Of a DNA stretch of 64,000 nucleotides, positions 1 to 13,568 are shown piece after piece (positions within the stretch are counted from its first letter, which is position 1; the number at the start of each line of letters is the position of its first letter). Below the pieces are notes generated by a model. That model was not told the origin of the DNA, did no database searches, and was given only the letters and a program-made list of their open reading frames with translations. Both the position numbers and the translations under genes were made by a program. Source of the DNA: Parelaphostrongylus tenuis (Eukaryota; Nematoda; Chromadorea; Rhabditida; Metastrongylidae); assembly GCA_019055375.1 (NCBI GenBank), contig JAHQIW010001307.1, positions 310,001 to 374,000 on the forward strand, in the 5' to 3' direction.

Positions 1-3000
1 AGTTGGCAAGAGGTAAGAGCCTTGCGTAATAGCTAAAGTAATTAGCCTAAAGATGAGTTTCTGGAACAATACTCTACCTAATGAGCATGATTATTTTGAC
101 GTTTAGATCGAATGCAGAACTTATTAACGGTCTACTAGGGATGAATCTGAATAAACTGAGCTCAGCTGGTCGACGATAACTCGTCAGATAGCGGAACCAT
201 AGCGGCGACACTCATTACAAACATTCATCATCATCTGTCATCTGAATGAGATATAGATATTTCATGTGTATGTGCGCGTGTCTGCATCGTTTTCCATTCA
301 TGACTATCGTCCTTATGGGTGTTATCCTAACAATTCAGTCTAATCCAATATTCCTTGACATATTTCTCTGGATTCGTTCCACTCACTGTTTCGCTCGCTA
401 TTGGTCTTGTTAATCGTTCACTGTGAAGTGTGTGAGATGAATAAAGTCTATGTCGTAGTGTGTTCTTTCTTCCACTTATTGAACCTTCCGAAATGGGACA
501 ATACAAAAGAAATTACAATATAGACTGTTAGTAATTACTGGGACCGACTATCTATCAACTTCGCCATTCTTTAGTGACTCCTTAATTTCTTCTTCAGCCA
601 GACACGGAGTTTACAACACAATTTATTCTGAAAGCTGACATTTGGCAGTTTCGCCTTCTTCAGAGCCTGGTAAGATCAGATTGCCCTTCACCACATCTAC
701 TGTTGATATCAGTGACACGATACGAAACCCTGCAACCGAGTGCTTACTGAAAATGTCCCACACGCCTGTCGTACGGTAGACAAGCGAACATGGGCTATCA
801 GTTGATGAAAGGAATGATTGATAGCCTTTACTAATGGAAAAGTTGTTCAATAGATTACTCTATGCCTTGGTCAACATATTACTAAGCGGTGCTATAAAAT
901 GCTGTCGATTTCCGCACGAAAGTAAAAACTTTCCGAAAAAAAGCTCACAATATTTTTATAGGAAAGTTGAAGTAAGGGTAATGAATCGTAGCCATGCTAT
1001 CAAACGTTATCGGCAACCGCATGAAAGAAGAATATTTTTAAACTTAGGCTCGTCTTAATACTTTGGAAAGCTTAAACTAAACGTAGTAAATCACTACTCA
1101 TTGTGTTTAAAGAACTTATTTGCGGACTAGCGGAAGGTATAATGAACCAACACATCGTTTCTACCCAAATATGGTGAACGTTGAATCAATGAATAGGCAC
1201 CATTTTGCATGAGTTGCAAACATCGCTTAAGTCAACTGATCCCCATTGAAGATGTAATTATCTTGGCCAAGAACAAATTCTGTCAAAGAACTTACCTTTC
1301 GTCATTTGATCAGGTTGCAATTCAAAAAATTGGTAGCAAGGGAAAAGAGAAGTAAATTTGGATTTAGATCATGCAAAAATGAATTGCAGTCTTTTCATAA
1401 ACTCAGAAGGATCGGGTCAACACGCTAGTCAAATTCGACACTTAGAGGTTCTTCTTCAACGAAGCTTTCAAGAATTTGCAAGTATAAAATGAAGAATGCC
1501 ACTCATTGTGGTGTGGTGGATTTGAAAGCCTTGAAGGTTAAAGAAAATCTAAGACACTTCTGTGGCTTTGCCTCTTTCTGAGCAAAGCGTAATCAGTGTG
1601 GAGACGGACAAAATATTTTTTCACATGACGCTTCACCAATCTATTGTGAAGATGGCAGCATTTCTTGCATTCGATTCGTTTCCTCCCATCTATGACCCCA
1701 ACGTCTTGAACATCACATGCCCATCTTCAGCTGCTGCTTGAGAATCTCGACTCTATGAATGTAGCAGAACTCTGGTCGAGACGATTCCTTTTTGCAGTCT
1801 TGGAGGTAGTCAAGACAAGCAGTTCCGCGAGGGAAAAGCCAAGATAGGGCGTTACGTGAAAAAGGACATGGAAGCACTTATTTATGTGATTACATCCACT
1901 TGTCTCATCCACGTAATTCTAGAAGCCTTGATTACTGACCTGTGAAGCTCGGTGCAGTCTTTTTGATAACGACCAGAAATTTTTCAGCAATTAGAGTAGT
2001 TGAGGACCTGAAAGCTTGATAGTTGCGTGAAAAAAGTCCTGCACTACTACTCATAGGGTGTAATTAATTTTTGTCAAATGTCTCCCCAATTTCAGATCTG
2101 TCTGATGTTTAAATTCATAAGAAAAATCGAGAGTGTACTTACAATGCAGCACTTTTAACACAAACGCGGCAGCTGGAACATCGATATACACGTGCTCAGT
2201 TTAATGAATTTCCTACTGTCCGATCGCCTCGGTTTCGAGGCTTATTGATGAAAAGATGAGGAAACAAATCTCGTTCTATAGGCTCTAAAAATCAGAATTT
2301 TGTCATTGTAGATGGCTTCACAATAGGACCGAGAATTCAATACCTTCTTGAAATATTAAGCTAACGTGGGGTTGATGAAAGAAACTATTGGGCTAATGCT
2401 AGTGAAATAAATCTCTTTCTCAATCTCATGCTGACTAAATAATTCAAGAAGGATTTGATAATTTATGCCAAGGTTTGATGGAAGTTGGTTTTGAGATACT
2501 GCCACGCTATGGGGACTGAGAAATTCAATTAATACCTAACGCCTAGATTACATTTATGCAATGTTCTTTCATGGCAAGGCACGGTATAAATTACAGCCAC
2601 GAGGATACAAGAACAAAACTCCGAACTTCAAGAAACTTGACATTCGCTGCAGTTCTTGCCTTGGGGCTCACTTCCAACCGACCTCATCAAGCAAAGCTCT
2701 TCCTTTGCCTTTCCTTTAGCCATAAATTCAATTTTGGTTGAAACATCAACGTTAGATCTTGGCCAAGATAAAAACAAAAAAATAGCCACGTTTGCTCAGA
2801 GGACAGCACATGAGCTCACGGAGAAAGCAGTCGCGGACTCAAAGCATCTCATGGTTGCGAGTTTTGCTCGTATCTCAGTATTCTTGTGGTCACATTTTGA
2901 TTAGCAAAGTTTACTAAAATATTTTTGGCAAAATTTGAACATCGCAATAGTTTTCGGCTACGTGTAGTTTTATACAATGCGCATCGTACATTATAGGTGA

Positions 3001-6000
3001 AAAACCATTTAGTTGCAGTCGCCATTCGTATTTAACGTAAGTGGTCTTTCCACACTTGTTCTACTACGGTGGGCTTTACACACATATTGAACGTCTATAG
3101 AGTATTAGCGTCGCTGAATACCGAATTCTGTAAAAACCGCAAATTCAGAACCTTCTTCGAGACTCCAAGTTTAACAAGAGAACTTTGAAGTGAATCTTGT
3201 GCATGCTCATAGTGCTTTCCAGTTCTGTACGGTTCACAAATGTATTTTCCAATTCGATTATTTCTTCCCAATATAGATAACTCATAACGATTACTAGGAT
3301 CGAAAAAAAACGAAGAATTATTGTTTTTCAGTATTGAGGAATATGCATGAAAGGACGAAGTAAGGAATTAAAATGCTAGATAGCAGAATGAATGAGTAGT
3401 TAATGATGCCTAACAAGTGACGGTACTTGATGGAGCCTTCCGTCATGAGCATGATTCCTATTGGAAACGGACAACATATTTGCTATTTTGAACATTGTTC
3501 ATGAACATATTGCTATTTACAAGGAAACGATGGACTCTAGTGGAGGCAAACATTTCAGTGAAGCTTGCATCATATGCCTGAGATCGAATGCTAAGCAGTG
3601 CTTTGAAATGGTGCCAGAATCGTTGCTGGCCACTATTCATTGATACATCGCGTGCAGTCGATTTTCACATCTCTTCCACTTACACAAGATTTTATGCATT
3701 TTCATAATATTAGTCACATGGTTTAGTTCTCTCTGAAATTTCCGACAGGCTTGAGAATTGTGCTCGCGTGCTCACAATAAATGGCTTGGAAAAACACCTT
3801 TCACTGCAGTAATGGATCGTACATCGGTGTTTTCTCATGCAGTCTATTCACACTCACTAGCTATTTAGCTTCATTCGCTTTAATGATGCTTATCCACTAC
3901 AGCTCTCGTTTCCCTATCTTGCAGTTATCACCAAAATGATGTCGATACTTCGGCAAACATCGGGTGTTTATCAATGAGGAAGGCAGCAAGAGATGCTCGA
4001 TCATGTTTACTACGCAGTAATTGAGCTTTTTAGTTAACTGCATTCAGCAAAGAAGGCTAATAATGGTGCAGAGAATCAAGAAAGATGGACTGGTGGTGGT
4101 GAATGATCGCCTTCATTTTGTCGGCGATAATAGTGGCTAATGAGCAGCTGAGATTGAACACGCTTTCAAAGCTTTGTAGCTAATCTCCACCTCGTTTTCT
4201 TCCAAGAAAGGAGAACTGTCAAGAGTAGTCGCCTATCAAATCAAATTGATTGAAGTGCTGGCGCACAGGAATCATAATGGCTTGGCATTTTCTCTATTAG
4301 ATTTCTTACCACACTGCGAGTATTTGTATCCTGCATTTTCATCTTTCCGCTATCAACAATTCTTCTTAGAGCTATCGGCATTTTGTCTTGCACACGTGTG
4401 CGCTGAATATTTTAGCGCAGATTACAATTCAAATGATACCAAAAATCTAAGCATTACACAGTGTCAATTAGATAAGAACAAAGGCAACTTAGGTGTCTCA
4501 CTCTATCTTAGTACTCTTACTGCCACACATACTCCAATCACTTTCGAATAAGTTACTTGATTGGTTTCATTTAATTCCAATATTATGCAGGTGCAAGTAG
4601 AATCAAATATGCGCGCAGTCAGGGCAAACAACGTTAGCGAGATATAGCACTTTGAACTTGCTTTCTGATGTATAATAAAAGCATCCAGACTTCAATTCAT
4701 TATCAACACCTTCAAGTCTCTGCAAATGATGAATGACGCCAAGAAAGTGTTAATGAATTTCGCAATAAAACTAATATTGAAAACATTGCTCAGTGCAGAT
4801 TCCTCAGAAATTGTTTTTCAGTCTTAATGGAAATTACTCACGCCATGCTGGTACAGGTGAAGCACATCATTAGCATATTTGTTTATAGTATTTGAACAAG
4901 TGAGCACTGATTGCGCTCATATAACGAAGCGAACGGAATTAAGCAGAACAAACCAAGCAAGTAAGCCCTATTTTTGATTTTTCTACTCCAAGCTGTCTCT
5001 TCTTTTTGATGCACAACTGAGAAGATTGGAATTCTTGGTACTTTTGACAACTCGAAGATCTGTGCCTTATCGCAGAGCTAGCCTTTCTTTTTCAAGTTGT
5101 CTTGAGCGATGTACAGTTAGTGTCAACGGACTGCGTGACATAATTACAAAAGAATGCCTGATAACTATATAACATATTTTGAGCCGTTTTCAGGTTTAAA
5201 TGCTAGACAGGCTCTTGTTTCGTCCTCCACGTCTCTTAGTAGCATAGTGTTTTTAAGCGAAATCTATAAAAAAGCGGTCGAATTGAGACATAAGAGAATG
5301 GTAGAATGTGTTTATATTGTAGGTGAAAAAGGACATTACTTATTTCCAGTCTGGGTGTGCTCTCTTCGACAGCACAACGTTCGAATGATTGTTCTTCATG
5401 GGGCATTAGTGCAAGTAGAAGCTGTCCTCAACCGCACTACTTATCTACGCCACGCAAGATTTATCGATACTCGTTCACTTTTTTTATATGCTATAAATAA
5501 CCCAAATAAAATAACATATCCTTTCTGGAAAAAACGAAGAGTTTGCTAAATCCCATGTACTAGAGCACCCTGAATGTGTAGGAAAACCGCGAAAAAAAGG
5601 CTTCAAAGTGAGACGTCGAAAAAGATCCGTTAGAAATTAGATGGGCGGATTATGTGTGGAATTAGGTAAGAGCATGCGTCAAGGCGCTGTAACGATACAG
5701 AATGCACTTCTCAAAAGTGGCTTACCGCACTTAACAAAGTTCTGTGGTCTACCCACATAAGGATATTAGGTAACTAGAGACGTCGTCGCTCTAATCCTAG
5801 ACTCCAAAGACGGTATTTCGGATCAGCATAGATTTTAAATCACCTGTTGAGCAATCGGCGCACACTTAAACTTGAATCCTAAAACTCCGACACCGGTCTC
5901 GAATATTGTAGAATTGTATAATGATGGTCCGATTAGAAATATATCCTGCTCAACAATTTTTTTCACACGACCTGACATCATGTATTATTGTGCGTATCGC

Positions 6001-8660
6001 AGTGCTTCTGGCACTGAATTCTGTTTCCTCCCACGCACCTTCCACAAAAGTCTTCGACGTTTCGCGTGTTTTTTTCGACTGTTATTCAAAAAATCCTTCT
6101 TCGTGAATGACATAGATTACTGGTTGAACAAATTTCCTGTTTGGGAATTCTCCTCTCCCTTCTTTTTTCTTTTGGGAACCAAACATTGGAATGGCTTTCT
6201 CATAAAACCCAACCTTTTTCGGATCCCAAAAAAACGTAAAACAAATCGCGTTCACACATATATTGCCTTGCACGCTTCCCTTAAATAGTAGCAGCTGAGT
6301 TAATGCCGTCTAAGTCGAGCCAATGAGCCATGGTATAGATTCAACCACTTTCTTACAAGATATGAGGCACCTGTCAAGAAAAGTAGAGTACTTGAATTTT
6401 TTGATGCTACAGAATTTTCACAGCTGGAGATTTCATATAAATTGTAAAGATGTATCATACAACTTCCCTTTTTTATAGACTGTTGAACTACAATCAGAAA
6501 AAGTTGTGGGTAATTGGCGCTTATTGAGACACAGGTAAGGTATAAGATGAGAAAGTGTTCGATGTTGATTCACCTCTTCAAAATGTGCCATGCCATGCAT
6601 CAGACTCCATTTGTGGCGCCGTAGAGATGATTGAATGCATACCCGATCTATACTTGGGCCCATCAATATGTTGCTAGGTTAGTGATTTTCAAGTTTGCAA
6701 ACAAATTTAGTACTAATTCTTTTCGAACCCCGACAAGACGCCTGTGGCGAGTAATTGAATTAATCACAACGCATGTTTTACAAGGCATCTTGAGAGATAT
6801 ACAGTATTGAAGAAAGGTTACAGCTAGCGTTAGCTTCAAGTCGAAGACCATGATTTCAGTAATGGATCAATCGGCGCGGTGGCGAGGCTACGATATGATT
6901 CATATATTCGGATAAACTATCCACCATATTTTGGCGCACTGATTGCATTTCTTGGCAGTAAAAGCAACTATAGCATTTGGCTCATTCTCAACTACATCGC
7001 TTAGTCGTTGCCTCCGAAAGCCTCTAATAAATTCGAGATTCACTGGTTTAATCCCTAAGGACCGCTCGTTGGGACGCGTGGTGCTATGACTCACGACCGC
7101 CATTGTCCGATGCTATCGACTTTGTAATGAATGAGGTCCGTATTTGCTAACCGCTGATTCGCTACAACTAAATCTCCTGCTCATCAAAAGTGCTCTCCAT
7201 TCAAACTTTTGTTCAACTTCAGTTGCTTCTCGAATTAGATTTTGAAGACTGAGCCAAATTATGTTGGTGCTTGCCTGGTTGATGATGTCATTTACTATTT
7301 CAATCACTCAGCTTCTAGTCACCACTCAACCCGAATGGATCGTGAACAGAGATCATATCCAGGTTAGAGCTATTGAAACTGATATATTTATAATTTAACT
7401 ATTGTAACTGACATGAAGGAGATACGTTTTGGATAACTCTGTCGCCTCCGCAAATTAGTGTTGAAATAATATAGCACAACTATTGCTTTTTTTTTGAGAA
7501 AACAAGATATTCAAGATTGAAGGACCTACTCCATAGGGAGAACACTCAAGTTCACACATCACCGCAGTGTTTTTAGGGTCTCTTCGCTGTTTGTACCCCA
7601 TGGGGATGTGAGTTACGAGACGTGACATCACTTGTGCCGCTATGTGTTCACTTAATCGGTTCTCTGCTCTTCCTGATTTCCGCCATTTCACTTGTACCAA
7701 CTATATTTTGCTCCAGAACTGCCACTCCAATGCAAACTATTGCTCATGTTCAGATAACTGCCGGTTAGCTGAATTATTTATTAGTACTGGGGCTAGGCAC
7801 GAGCCAATTTTCATGCTGTTGTAGAGACACAGCATCAGTTTAAGTGCACTTTTCCAGTCCAGTAAGTTAATTTACGCTATTTGATCATCTTCAGTGGATT
7901 GTTGATAATTAGTCTAATAAGGAACTATTTTTCTCATTACAAAAAATATGACGAGGACTAGTTACAGCTTTGGAACTATATCCGGCTCGAGATTTCGCAT
8001 AGGATTCCGTTGCTATATTGAGTTCCTCGTTTATCTTATGCTAATTAGTAGAGAATAATGAAGAATACCGTAGCCACACTGAAGAGAGCGATGGGCGCAC
8101 GTAATCCCTTAGGGAGTGCTGGTATTCACTTAATTGAATCTGGTAATCCTTTCCATTCTCGTTGTTACGCAAAGATTTTGAATAAAATCGACCAACGTCA
8201 TCGAATAAGAAACACACTCTAACAGAACGCGAATGGGTTTACTTATTGCCCGATCGTGCCGCCATCTTGCAAAAGTAATTCCGTCTCCAACTAAGGTTTG
8301 GTGCAGGGAACTTTGACTTTGCACTTCGATCACATCGGTTTGTATTAGCATTATGACACGATATGACGATATGGAAATATGTATTTATTGATGGAAACGA
8401 AATAGGGAATAAGTACAGTTCAACTGAATGATAAAACAGCTGAAGGCACTACGTAACAACTCAGAAAGGAGAAGAAAACAAAGTGGACTATGCCAATTCC
8501 ACTACGCTGTCGCTAAACAACGCTTCGTAATGAACGGATTTTAATGGGCTTAGGTGCCGTATAATACGCACAAACACAACCGTCGCTTCAATCTGGCACC
8601 GTAGGCTCACCATGACATGCATTCTCCAGAATTGGCAATACCTTCCACATTGATATAGAG
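1..8660. other. Intergenic stretch with no supportable gene
   Basis: No conserved protein, RNA gene or splice-linked exon set was recognised on either strand. Open frames here reach about 138 codons but have AT-rich, low-complexity composition and no recognisable motif. Part of 560-720 resembles 35955-36060 (see the CTGAAGAAGG repeat entry), and 1600-1745 resembles 10985-11090, so some of this stretch is old dispersed repeat. A few bases near 6590-6625 resemble the tail of the tRNA-derived SINE at 50380-50637. Confidence 0.6.
560..720 (-). repeat. Dispersed repeat with CTGAAGAAGGC motif, copy 1
   Basis: On the minus strand the segment reads ...GGCTCTGAAGAAGGCGAAACTGCC..., preceded by GGCAATCTGATCTTACCAG. 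The copy at 35955-36060 has the matching order GGGCAACCTGATCTTTCCACG then TTGAAGAAGG and GCGCCGAAACGTC. Looser relatives lie near 24340 and 34155. The box order (CUGAAGA, short hairpin, GAAAC-GUC) recalls a hammerhead core of the kind known from Penelope-like elements. No reverse transcriptase is visible, so the element type is inference. Confidence 0.35.
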
Positions 8661-8684
8661 TGATGTGCAAAACCTTTGATCAGT

Positions 8685-8756
8685 TGCGACTCGCACCCAC
8701 ATTTCATCCTCTCCGGGAGCGCGTGCTCAAACCGTTGCACTACCGACGCCTGTTTT
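8685..8756 (-). repeat. tRNA-like repeat module
   Basis: On the minus strand the order is GGCGTCGGTAGTGCAACGG (A-box-like), then GCGCTCCCGGAGAGGATGAA, then GTGGGTGCGAGTC (weak B-box). The same arrangement recurs about 15 times in this window, so this is a repeat module and not a single-copy tRNA gene. The acceptor stem is imperfect. Confidence 0.5.
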
Positions 8757-9194
8757 AACACTAATACCTTCGACAAATGTCTGTGAGAATAGTAACATTG
8801 TCTCGATAGTCCGTGGGCGCCGGCGAGTCATATGTAATCAGTCAACTCCACGATGCGTGGTAGAGTCGATAGCTTCGTGCATCTGTCACGGGTTGATGAA
8901 CGCTTCACTATTCTATGCTTTATCCTTCATACGAAAGCCTTGAGCAGGGTATCTCTCTCAGAAAAAAAATCCTTATCGTAATGGCTGCTCTCTGCACCAA
9001 TGTGATCTAACACGTAACACATTGCTTGAAAGGGTGCACTTATCAACCAATGTGCGCGGATTGGAATAGCAACGACAACCTGGCTTACAGCCACTATCGA
9101 CATTTTGAATGCAATGAACAAATTAAGGCTGAGAATACTCGTGATTTCTAGTGTACTTACTGTTTTTTTCACAGTGTTATGTTTCGTAAATACT

Positions 9195-9325
9195 TGAAAG
9201 ACTGAGTGGTGAGCAAAAATACGACATGCGAAGGGAGTCAAACCCGCCTTTCATCCACAGCGGTATGGATAAAACGCGGGTTCAAGTTCCGTCTGATGTT
9301 GTATTTTTGCTCATCACTCAGTTCT
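9195..9325. repeat. Foldback element enclosing a tRNA B-box
   Basis: The two halves are near-perfect inverted repeats of about 50 bp. The left end reads ACTGAGTGGTGAGCAAAAAT and the right end ATTTTTGCTCATCACTCAGT. The arms also contain GGGAGTCAAACCCGC on the left and GCGGGTTCAAGTTCC on the right, so the B-box-like sequence itself is part of the inverted repeat. The loop is about 25 bp. It belongs to the small GTGGTGAGCAAAA-ended family seen elsewhere around tRNA-like cores. Confidence 0.7.
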
Positions 9326-11889
9326 CTTGGGTATATAAGATCAGGAAAGCAAAATGTTTCACCAAGAATCTCACAGAGGAAAGCGAGATTTTTGACGTAA
9401 ACACATTTGAGTTTGTGGGACTATGAATTCTAGGAATGACTGAGATCAAGTTAAATCCAACAACAGCATGTTGATCGACTCCTACAAACTTCTACTGCAA
9501 AATCATAGAGCAGTATGTGTAAAAGATCTCACATTCTAATTTGTTTATCGACTCCATTACTCTTCTTTTATTGCATCCTGTCTAATTTTAGTCGAATCCT
9601 TCTGTTAATCAATTTCCTTGCGGCATGAGTGGTTGTATAGGCTCGAACTATGTCGGTGGAAGACACACAGACTAAATATAAGCCCTTCGCTTCCACTGCT
9701 CCACATCCTGCCAATAGCACATCAAAGTTAGAATTTGTGGATGTCCTGGAAAAAGACGTAGTCCAAAATTGGAAGACATCTTTCCAATTCGTACGGCTTG
9801 GCATCTCTCTATAGCGACGCTATAAGTCCTATCGGAATTCTCGGTATCTCAAGAGAGAAAAACATGTCTAATGAGTAGAAATCTGTGAAATGTGGGAATT
9901 TTGCTTGAAAGTACATCTAAGTATTCAAATAGAAAAGTTTGTTCACGAATGGTGCCATTAACTCGTATAATAAAAAGCGAAATATATTGATGACTAATAA
10001 ATTAAGTAAATCCAAGAACCGCCTTTCTATCACCCTCAACATTGCTCAATAATCCCCTATTTTCTTGGTGAGCAGATACAAGATTGTTATTACATTATAC
10101 ATTCACAATAAGTAATTAGTTTAAACAGTGCAATAACAATCTATCATTCACTCATCAAGAAAACAGTGGAAATTTGATTAAATGAGATGCAATATGTTGT
10201 AAATTGGGGTCACGTTATATAAAGATCAGGGTTACTTAACAATGATAAGAAAGAGAGTTGCTTTGAAAAGAGTTTCGACATCCCAAATTTCCACAGAATT
10301 GCAATTAAGGATAGCATGAAGCTTTTTTAATGTAAAAAGAAGGCTTTCTGACACATTTCTTGAATCTGGGCTCATAATTGAATTTCTGAAATTGCTCCAG
10401 AATGAATTTAGCATCTTCTGCCCCCGAATGTTCGATCAAGTACGAAACGTTGAACAAACATTATACGGCTAAAATGTAGTCGATTTGAAAATTAACATAC
10501 TATTGTCTCCTCCAGAATACAGTGCAGATTTTTTAGACGGGAGAATTTTTCGCTTGAGTTGTAAATGCACAATTCTTCAAAAAATTAAACGCTTTTGATT
10601 TAAATGAAGAAACCACCCCATCATAAGAATTTTTGCAAGCGAAATGAAAAATGCCACATTTCATCACAGTAAAATTAATAGTTTCTAGATTGCACAGACT
10701 TGTGGTAGCTGACTAGCTACGACCTGATTGCATTGTAGATGCCCGTAGTTTCCGGTTCCAGTATCACCACTACAGTTGTTACTCAAGAGAACCATGTGTA
10801 GTAAGTGTTCGATGTTGATCAGCCGTCAGAGATTCGCCAAGAGCAAGCCCTCCATGAAGGCCATTGAGGGGCCTAATCATGTTTTCACACTTCTAGAAAA
10901 TTCTGCTGCGAATCCGCTAACACCGGAGTAATGGAGGATTTGCTGATTTTTCAGCAGCATAGGAATAAACTAATGAACGTAATTTGTGCAGGCCACAGCA
11001 TTTCTTATATTTGACTCGTTTCCTCCAATCTTTCACCAAAAAAAAATTTCTGAACTACTGACGTGCGCGTTCGGCTGCTTCTCGTAAGTTTTCGTTTCGT
11101 CATGAATGTTGTTTGATAATGGCCGAATCTGTTTGCCCTGAAGACGCGAGATAGTCAGGCTGCCTCATTCCCACTTAGATAGCAGATTAAGTTGATTCCT
11201 GAGAAGCCTAGTACAGTACTCCACGTAGATATTAGATTCTTCGTCGGCCCGTGGGCGCATTAGATATCACTGTGCTCCTGATGATCGACATCACTACCAC
11301 TGCGTTATGCGCTGCCTGATTATAACTCGGAAGTTCACTCTCAGTTCAGAGAAGAGGCTTTGAAAAATTAGGAATTATATCCACATTGAAGTTCACGCAC
11401 TCTGATACATATAATCATTAATTTTCATAGAATTCAAGAATTTTTAATTTCATACGAAAGCTCTTATTAACTCATTTTTGTACGTAGTAGGATTTGCGTA
11501 TCTCTCACAAGCAAATTTTTTGCAGCCATCCTCATGGGACTATGTTCGTTTCTCGTTCCACTGAATATGCACGACATTAACTGCACTGTGCCTCAACTCC
11601 TTCGCTCTTCCGTTTGCAGGTCGGTCAGTTTCAACGAGGGATCATGTTTTGGTCTGAGGCAGAAGGAAAACGAAAAATAACAGATAAACAAAAATGTTGA
11701 ACTCTCCAGTGGTCACTTGAAGATCAGGATCAAGTCGTGCATACAAAGTGAAAATTTCCCCTAGATGCACATTCCATCCAGTTCTCTAACAACTGTATCC
11801 TCTATCATTTTGTTTCATCGCTTAATTTTCCTCTTACTACTATGCTATCATCAACACTCATTATCCTTAAAGTAACCGATTTCAGTTTT

Positions 11890-12180
11890 AGTCCACAATA
11901 TTCTCTACTTACATGGACGAATATTCGACCTAGCAATCGTTTTTGAGCCACGCATGTCAGTGGTCTGTTAAGGAGGGCTGACTTATAAACGCAAAAAAAT
12001 GGCAAATGACGAAAAAGGGTAACTGCCCGACTGACGAGATCGCAAGGTCGAAGCTCATGTATCGGGCTCTATAAGTCAGCCCTCCTTGACAGACCACTGA
12101 CATGCGTGGCTCAAAAATGATTGCGAGGCATATTGGAATTTGAGCTGTGGTCTCAAGAAAACACTCGAAACGACAGTTAT
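11890..12180 (+). repeat. Foldback repeat carrying a hammerhead motif
   Basis: The left arm (about 11940-11990) and right arm (about 12070-12115) are inverted copies: TGAGCCACGCATGTCAGTGG on the left and CCACTGACATGCGTGGCTCA on the right, each followed inward by GTCAGCCCTCC-type sequence. The hammerhead motif lies between them. To the right is the family tail with TTTGAGCTGTGGTCTCAAG and ACACTCGAAACGA, shared with 17530-17835, 22780-22830, 40260-40315 and 51000-51050. Confidence 0.75.
12025..12067 (+). ncRNA. Hammerhead ribozyme motif, nearly intact
   Basis: Seen in order: stem I strand GCCCGA (12025-12030); core CUGACGA (12031-12037); stem II GAUC / GGUC closed by a GCAA loop (12038-12049); GAA (12050-12052); short stem III; U then A (12060-12061); second stem I strand UCGGGC (12062-12067), which pairs perfectly with the first. 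The only core departure is G where A15.1 is usual, giving a G-U instead of A-U closing pair. Predicted cleavage is after A12061. Activity is inferred, not shown. Confidence 0.65.
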
Positions 12181-12643
12181 GAATATTCGACTTTTGAACA
12201 CATTACGGAGAATGCTTGATACTCATTTTCAAGTTTCTGAAGGTTTTTAAGCAAACGTACAACACAGTCGACACAGTGCTTCAAAATATGAGCTTCCATC
12301 TGAGATCAAAATTTTATTTTCTAGGCTCCAAATAATCAGCATTTCATCGTAGTAAAATCAGATAAGTATTTTATATGCAGACTTCTATAGATTAGATTAG
12401 ATTAGAATTGTTTACCTCACTTATTCTAATTAGAGTTTAGTGCAATCTGATACACGTTGCTGTGACCCTTTGCGTACATCACGCGCCAACTTCTCAAGAA
12501 CGCAATTTTCTCTCCTTATCTTATTCTACCTCTGAATTCGTAAAATAGTGTACCAACTTGTTTGGTATTTAGTAGGCATTTCTAAACTTGACCAATCATT
12601 GAGTACGTCTTAACCGCGCCAGACCTAGTGTTGTAGTGGGATA

Positions 12644-12665
12644 CAGAGAGAGAGAGAGAGAGAGA
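12644..12665. repeat. GA microsatellite
   Basis: About ten uninterrupted AG dinucleotides. Confidence 0.95.
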
Positions 12666-13029
12666 TTCAGAAAGTAGATAACATCTGCAAATCATCTCGG
12701 TGCGCGGTGGATTAACCCGTTGTACACCAAATGCATTATTTTCTACGCACCGATTTTCGCATGGCGTTTCGGCTCACTGGAGTTTACTCTTTTGGTGCAT
12801 AGCCGATAGAAATCTGGCGTTTGATTGATAAATCTCTTTGGTTATACTTGTTCTTAACCCATTTATTTGATTATTCTTATGAGGAGCAGCTCTATAATAC
12901 TCTATGAAGATTTTGTAATCAATAACATCATACAATTTCCATCAACTTCTGTCAGCAATGAAGGATAAAGAAAATGCTCTCGGCGTTGATCAATCGCTAA
13001 GGATGCATTATGCATTCGTCTTCAATTTT

Positions 13030-13266
13030 CAACTTCGTTTGAGGAATTAAATGCATATCTGGCCTTTACAATGAATCGCGGTGGCCTACCGCTATACCGA
13101 GTCAGTGCTGCTTATCCTCCCAGCCAAGTCTGAGACCAGTCTGATGCACCAATTCACCGACCTTGAAGGGATGTATGGTTTGGTGAGCCGTAAGCGCGAC
13201 ATCGAACCACTAACCTCGTGTGCGACGCAGAGCACCTCTAACCACTGCCCCATTTGCGCTCTATGT
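13030..13266 (-). repeat. tRNA-derived SINE family 1
   Basis: On the minus strand the head (right end) has AGAGCGCAAATGGGGCAGTG, GGTTAGAGGTGCTCTGCGTC and a B-box-like GGTTCGATGTC, followed by a shared body with GTCTCAGACTTGGCTGGGAG and AGCAGCACTGACTCGG. The same order occurs at 50380-50637 (same orientation) and 30470-30672 (opposite orientation). A tRNA-like promoter head joined to an unrelated body of about 180 bp and dispersed in both orientations is the definition of a SINE. No long poly(A) tail is visible. Confidence 0.75.
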
Positions 13267-13344
13267 CAGCGAGACAGACAGACAATTACGAAAAACGTTT
13301 CACAATGTACAGTTGTATGGCAACACATTAGCTTGTTTTGACAA

Positions 13345-13568
13345 AAACTATTTCATTGTCCAATAATGTACAGTGCTATGCAAAAGCGTTTGCTTTAGTC
13401 GAGATTTAACCCAGATTTCACTCTCATTCCCATGTAGAGATCATGTAAAGTGCTGCCAGAAACAGCGTCGGTGGTGCAACGGTTAGCCTACGCTGCCGAA
13501 AGAGTGAGATCTGGGTTCGAATCCCGGCTGACGTAAACGTTTTTGCACAGCACTGTACATTATTGGGT
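13345..13568. mobile_element. MITE with terminal inverted repeats around a tRNA-like core
   Basis: Left end CCAATAATGTACAGTGCTAT and right end ACAGCACTGTACATTATTGG form inverted repeats of about 30 bp, continuing inward as GCAAAAGCGTTT against AAACGTTTTTGC. Inside, at 13468-13535, is a tRNA-like segment with GTGGTGCAACGGTTAGCC (A-box-like) and GGGTTCGAATCCCGGC, a perfect T-arm and B-box. It is therefore a terminal-inverted-repeat element with a pol III-type internal promoter rather than a cellular tRNA gene. Confidence 0.75.

Noticed and set aside
5154..5549. 131-codon plus-strand open frame
   Set aside because: No recognisable domain, no splice-linked partner exons, and composition like the surrounding AT-rich sequence.
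5872..6288. 138-codon plus-strand open frame
   Set aside because: Phe-rich, low-complexity chance frame with overlapping frames on the other strand; no family features.
9568..9804. 78-codon minus-strand frame with varied composition
   Set aside because: Looks more protein-like than most frames here, but I could match it to no family and found no neighbouring exons.
13468..13535. Functional tRNA gene
   Set aside because: Good T-arm and B-box but imperfect acceptor stem, and it lies inside a terminal-inverted-repeat element that has many relatives in the window.
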